DNA from: Hordeum vulgare subsp. vulgare
Taxonomy: Eukaryota > Streptophyta > Magnoliopsida > Poales > Poaceae
NCBI RefSeq assembly: GCF_904849725.1
Contig: NC_058523.1
Span: 172,156,689 to 172,220,688, forward strand
Direction: 5' to 3'
Length of the DNA stretch: 64,000 bases
Each line of letters starts with the position of its first letter. Position 1 is the first letter of the stretch. Below, piece after piece: positions 59,670 through 64,000 of this stretch. The notes under the pieces were generated by a model. That model did no database searches. It was not told where the DNA came from and saw nothing but the letters and a program-made list of their open reading frames with translations. A program made the translations under genes and the position numbers.

Positions 59670-61296
59670 TGATACGTCTCAAACGTATCTATAATTTTTG
59701 ATGTTTTCACGCTGTTATCTTGTCTTCTTTGGTTGTTTTATGTACCTTTTATATCTTTTTTGGGACTAACTTATTGATTCACTGCCAAGTGCGAGTTCCT
59801 GTTTTTTCCGTGTTTTTGACTCTTTTCAGATCTGATTTTGGAACGGAGTCCAAACGGAAGAAAAACCCCGAAATGATTTTTTCCCGAACGGAAGAATGCC
59901 AGGGGGCTTCTGGGCCAACCAGGTTGGCTCTAGGGAGCCCAAAAGCCCCCACTCCGCCACCAGGGGGGAGGTGGAGGTGTGCAGGCTTGTGGCCTCCTTG
60001 GCCGCCCCCTGACTTAGGTCTTTGGCCTATAAATTCCCAATTATTCCGCAAAAAATCAGGAGAGCCTCGAAAATACTTTTCCGCCGCCGCAAGCTTCCGT
60101 TTCCGCGAGATCTCATCTGCAGACCCTTCCCGGCACCCTGCCGGAGGAGACTTTGGAGTTGGAGGGCTTCTTCATCATCATCATCACCCCTCCAATGACT
60201 CGTGAGTAGTTCACTTCAGACCTACGGGTCCGTAGTTAGTAGCCAGATGGCTTCTTCTCTCTCTTGGATGTTCAATACAAAGTTCTCCATGATCTTCATG
60301 GAGATCTATCCGATGTAATCTTCTTTGGTGGTGTGTTTGTCAAGATCCGATGAATTGTGGATTTGTGATCAGATTATCTATGATATATATTTGAGTCTTT
60401 GCTGATTTCTTATATGGATGATTTGATATCCTCGTCTGAGTCTTGGGTTTTGTTTTGCCAACTAGATCTATGATTCTTACAATGGGAGAAGTGCTTGGTT
60501 TTGGGTTCTGCCATGTGGTGACCTTTCCTAGTGACAGTAGGGGTAGCAAGGCACACATTAAGTAGTTGCCATCAAGGGTAAAAAGATCGGGTTTTTATCA
60601 TTGGTTTGAGATTATCCCTCTACATCATGTCATCTTGCTTAAGGTGTTACTCTGTTCTTATGGACTTAATACACTAGATGCATGCTGGATAGCGGTGGAC
60701 GTGTGGAGTAATAGTAGTAGATGTAGAAAGTATCGGTCTACTTGTTTCGGACGTGATGCATATAGAAACAATCATTGCATAGATATCGTCACGACTTTGC
60801 ATAGTTTTGTCAATTGCTCGACAGTAATTTGTTCACCCACCATCTATTTGCTTTCATGAGAGAAGCCACTAGTAAACACTAGTCCCCCGGGTCTATTCAC
60901 ATCCATCGTTTACACCTCCGCTTTTACATTGCTTTGTTACTTTGTTGCTTTCAGTTCTCACTTGGCAAACAATCTATAAGGGACTGACAACCCCTTCATA
61001 GTGTTGGGAGCAAGTTTTTGTGTTTGTGCAGGATCTTCAGATACTCCTCCACTGGATTGATACCTTGGTTCTCAAACTGAGGGAAGTACTTACCACCGCT
61101 ATGCTACATCACCCTTTCCGCTTCGAGGGAACATCAACGCAAGGCTCCAAGGCCACGAGGGAAATCCTTTGCATACTTGCCTAGGAAGTCCCTTAAGGCG
61201 TAGCCGCAGCTGAAGGATTCCTGGTGCCGTTGCTGAGGAGTATCAAGCAACATTCCTATTTCTGGCGCCGTTGGAAGGTCTTTTGTTGCAGTAGTA
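59670..61296 (+). repeat. 5' LTR of element E
   Basis: 1,627 bp, TGATACGTCTCAAACG to GCAGTAGTA, end set by alignment with element A. Primer-like motifs are repeated near 61217 and 61259 before the likely functional site at 61307. Confidence 0.75.
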
Positions 61297-61306
61297 GAAG
61301 TATTTC

Positions 61307-61324
61307 TGGCGCCGTTCCCAGAGA
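61307..61324 (+). promoter_or_regulatory. Primer-binding site of element E
   Basis: TGGCGCCGTTCCCAGAGA, close to the tRNA-Asp complement, 10 bases after the LTR end as in element A. Confidence 0.6.
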
Positions 61325-61343
61325 GGAGAAATCAAGATCTATC

Positions 61344-63157
61344 TGTTGGAAATATGCCCTAGAGGCAATAATAAATTAGTTATTATTATATTTCTTAGTT
61401 CATGATAATCGTTTATTATCCATGCTATAATTGTATTGATTGGAAACACAATGCATGTGTGGATACATAGACAAAACACTGTCCCTAGTAAGCCTCTAGT
61501 TGACTAGCTCGTTGATCAAAGATGGTCAAGGTTTCCTGACCCTAGGCAAGTGTTGTCACTTGATAACGGGATCACATCATTAGGAGAATCATGTGATGGA
61601 GTAGACCCAAACTAATAGACGTAGCATGTTGATCGTGTCATTTTGTTGCTACTGTTTTCTACGTGTCAAGTATTTGTTCCTTTGACAATGGGATCATATA
61701 ACTCACTGACACCGTAGGAATGCTTTGTGTGTATGAAACGTCGCAACGTAACTGGGTGACTATAAAGATGCTCTACAGGTATCTCCGAAGGTGTTCGTTG
61801 AGTTACTATGGATCGAGACTGGGATTTGTCACTCCGTGTGACGGAAAGGTATCTCGGGGCCCACTCGGTAATACAACATCACTCACAAGCCTTGCAAGCA
61901 ATGTGACTTTGTGTAAGTTGCGGGATTTTGTATTACGAAACGAGTAAAGAGACTTGCCGGTAAACAGATTGAAATAGGTATGCGGATACTGACGATCGAA
62001 TCTCGGGCAAGTAACATACCGAAGGACAAAGGGAATGATATACGGGATTATATGAATCCTTGGCACTGAGGTTCAAACGATAAGATCTTCGTAGAATATG
62101 TGGGATCCAATATGGGCATCCAGGTCCCGCTATTGGATATTGACCGAGGAGTCACTCGGGTCATGTCTGCATAGTTCTCGAACCCGCAGGGTCTTTACAC
62201 TTAAGGTTCGACGTTGTTTTATGCTATTTGAGTTATATGGTTGGTTACCGAATGTTGTTCGGAGTCCCGGATGAGATCACGGACGTCACGAGGGTTTCCG
62301 GAATGGTCCGAAAACGAAGATTGATAGATAGGATGACCTCATTTGATTACCGGAAGGTTTTCGGAGTTACCGGGAATGTACCGGGAAAGACGAATGGGTT
62401 CCGGGTGTTCACCGGGGGGGGGGGGGGGCAACCCACCCCGGTGAAGCCCATAGGCCTTGGGGGTGGCGCACCAGCCCTTAGTGGGCTGGTGGGACAGCCC
62501 AAGAAGGCCCTATGCTCCATAGGAAGAAAATCAAAGAGAAAAAAAAGAGGAGGTGGGAAAAAGGGGAAGGACTCCTCCTTCCAAACCTAGTTGGATTCGG
62601 TTTGGAAGGGGAGGACTCCCCCTTGGCTCGGACGAACCCCTTGGGGGTCCTTGGACCCCAAGGCAAGGCTCCCCCTCTTCCCCGTATATATACGGAGGTT
62701 TTAGGGCTGATTTGAGACAACTTTGCCACAGCAGCCCGACCACATATCTCCACGGTTTTACCTCTAGATCGCGTTTCTGCGGAGCTCGGGCGGAGCCCTG
62801 TTGAGATTAGATCACCACCAACCTCCGGAGCGCCATCACGCTGCCGGAGAACTCATCTAACTCTCCGTCTCTCTTGCTGGATCAAGAAGGCCGAGATCAT
62901 CGTCGAGCTGTACGTGTGCTGAACGCGGAGGTGCCGTCCGTTCGGCACTAGATCGTGGGACTGATCGCGGGACGGTTCGCGGGGCGGATCGAGGGACGTG
63001 AGGACATTCCACTACATCAACCGCGTTCACTAACGCTTCTGCTGTGCGATCTACAAGGGTACGTAGATCGAATATCCCCTCTCGTAGATGGACATCACCA
63101 TGATAGGTTTTCGTGCGCGTAGGAATTTTTTTGTTTCCCATGCGACGTTCCCCAATA
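61344..63157 (+). mobile_element. Solo Angela/BARE1-type LTR
   Basis: 1,814 bp from TGTTGGAAATATGCCC to GTTCCCCAATA, with a perfect CTATC duplication (61339-61343 and 63158-63162). Removing it restores GATCTATCCAAGTAGG, as found unbroken in element A at 2124-2139. It has TATATATAC at 62685-62693 and a G15 run at 62414-62428. Confidence 0.95.
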
Positions 63158-63162
63158 CTATC

Positions 63163-63359
63163 CAAGTAGGTCTCACAAACTCTTCTCTTTCATTTACTTT
63201 TGTTGCCAATTGCCTCTCGTTTTCCTCTCCCCCACTTCACATTTGCCGTTTTCTCCTTTGCCTTTTTCGTTCGCCCTTTTCTCTCGCTTGCTTTCTGTTC
63301 GCTTGTGTGCCATGTGCCCTCAATATGCTTGCATCTTCGCTTGCTGAAAATCTAGTGAT
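63163..63359 (+). other. Element E leader, shared with element A
   Basis: Pyrimidine-rich leader (CTCTCGTTTTCCTCTCCCCC) that matches 2135-2225 of element A and then diverges before the ORF. Confidence 0.7.
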
Positions 63360-63948
63360 ATGGATCCTCATCCAGTTGCTAGTCTCTTTAACAGACCCAC
63401 TCGTGTGGAACAAATTGCTAGTGAGTTGAGGGCAATTGACTATTTCTTTGGAGTTTTGCGTAAGATGCGTGAATCTGAAAATTGTGAGGAAGAAATTCAT
63501 GAAGTGATTCACGAGGGCTCCTTGGACATGATTGCAGTGGTTTCACTATAAATTCTATTAGTGATAATCATGCTAAAATTATGCAAAACCCTAAGCTTGG
63601 GGATGCTAGCTTTGCTATGTCCACTATGTGTTGCAATAATCATGATTGGGGTGATGATCTTTCTTATGATCTTGAAAATTTGTTCAAACCTCATGATGCA
63701 TATGATATTTGCAACAATACTGAAAGTGGGATTGGAGAAGTCATGACTTTATTTGATGATAATCCCACTATTTTTGAAGAGCGTCAACTTTGCATGCATG
63801 TGGATCATGAAAAGAATATCCTATGTGATAGTTACATTGTTTAATTCATTCATGATGCCACTGAAAATTACTATGAGAGAGGATCATATGCTTCTACTTA
63901 TTGCAATAGTACCAAGCTTCCTCTCCATGTTTTGCCTTCCTATGCTAG
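63360..63948 (+). pseudogene. Element E first ORF, unknown function, broken
   Basis: ATG at 63360 starts MDPHPVASLFNRPTRVEQIA and runs 63 codons. A shift near 63530 moves the frame to KLGDASFAMSTMCCNNHDWG (from about 63593). That frame goes on through DLENLFKPHDAYDICNN and QLCMHVDHEKNILC, with a TAA at 63842 and a TGA near 63951. It has no gag, protease or zinc-knuckle motif. I remember similar ORFs as frequent in Triticeae Athila-like repeats but cannot give them a role. Element A has a true gag in this place. Confidence 0.6.
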
Positions 63949-64000
63949 TTGATTCTTGCTCCAACAAGTTGTTTGTTCACAAAATCCCTATGCATAGGAA

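Larger units (their letters stand above)
59670..64000 (+). mobile_element. Element E: Athila-type gypsy related to A, 5' part, runs off the window
   Basis: 5' LTR 59670-61296, primer site at 61307, leader 61297-61343 continuing at 63163 after a solo LTR. Its LTR and leader match element A, but the first ORF is different from the gag of A. It is inserted in element D after GATGA; the other end is not in view. Confidence 0.8.

Overview
The window is repeat-dense intergenic DNA from a large plant genome. The best fit is a Triticeae grass (wheat, barley, rye or Aegilops). I infer this from the BARE1/Angela-type copia LTRs (start TGTTGGAAATATGCC), the Athila-type gypsy LTRs that open TGATACGTCTC or TGATACATCC with tRNA-Asp primer sites, a Tat-type gypsy element, and a very long TGTGACGCC...GTCACA LTR that resembles the Triticeae LARD/Sukkula type. 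I found no ordinary host gene, tRNA, rRNA or CRISPR. Nearly every base belongs to retrotransposons nested in one another, and every polyprotein is broken by stops or frameshifts. Family names are tentative because no database was searched.

Left nest (1-29835). Element A (Athila-type, + strand, 397-29830, duplication CCCGC/CCCAC) carries gag and protease but no reverse transcriptase or integrase. Its 3' LTR was hit twice. A 12.4-kb Tat-type gypsy (7863-20274, duplication CATGA) and an 8.7-kb BARE1/Angela copia (20517-29230, minus strand, duplication GTTAC) split it into three pieces that rejoin exactly. The Tat element has gag, protease, RT, two RNase H domains and integrase on +, then a 70-bp tandem array, then a six-exon antisense gene.

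Middle (29836-52181). Remains of an older Tat-type element (LTR end, primer site, gag start) are split by a minus-strand solo LTR (30056-31580) and an Angela-type solo LTR (32432-34223). Element B follows (Fatima-like Athila-type, 34525-50729). It has a chimeric 5' LTR, decayed gag-pol, and an apparently spliced ORF in the env position. A long-LTR LARD-like element (41516-47302, minus strand, duplication TGTTT) sits inside the putative intron of that ORF. The stretch 50730-52181 holds unrecognised coding-like fragments.

Right nest (52182-64000). A copia element C (+) is cut inside its integrase region by Athila-type element D (minus). D is cut by Athila-type element E (+), and the leader of E carries an Angela-type solo LTR (61344-63157, duplication CTATC). 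E, and the rest of C and D, run past the window edge.

The sequences do not act as a pathway. They are successive parasitic layers whose relative order can be read from target-site duplications. The least ordinary items are the spliced antisense gene in the Tat element, the spliced env-position ORF in B, the reiterated primer-binding motifs at the LTR edges of A and E, and the mosaic LTRs in B and D.
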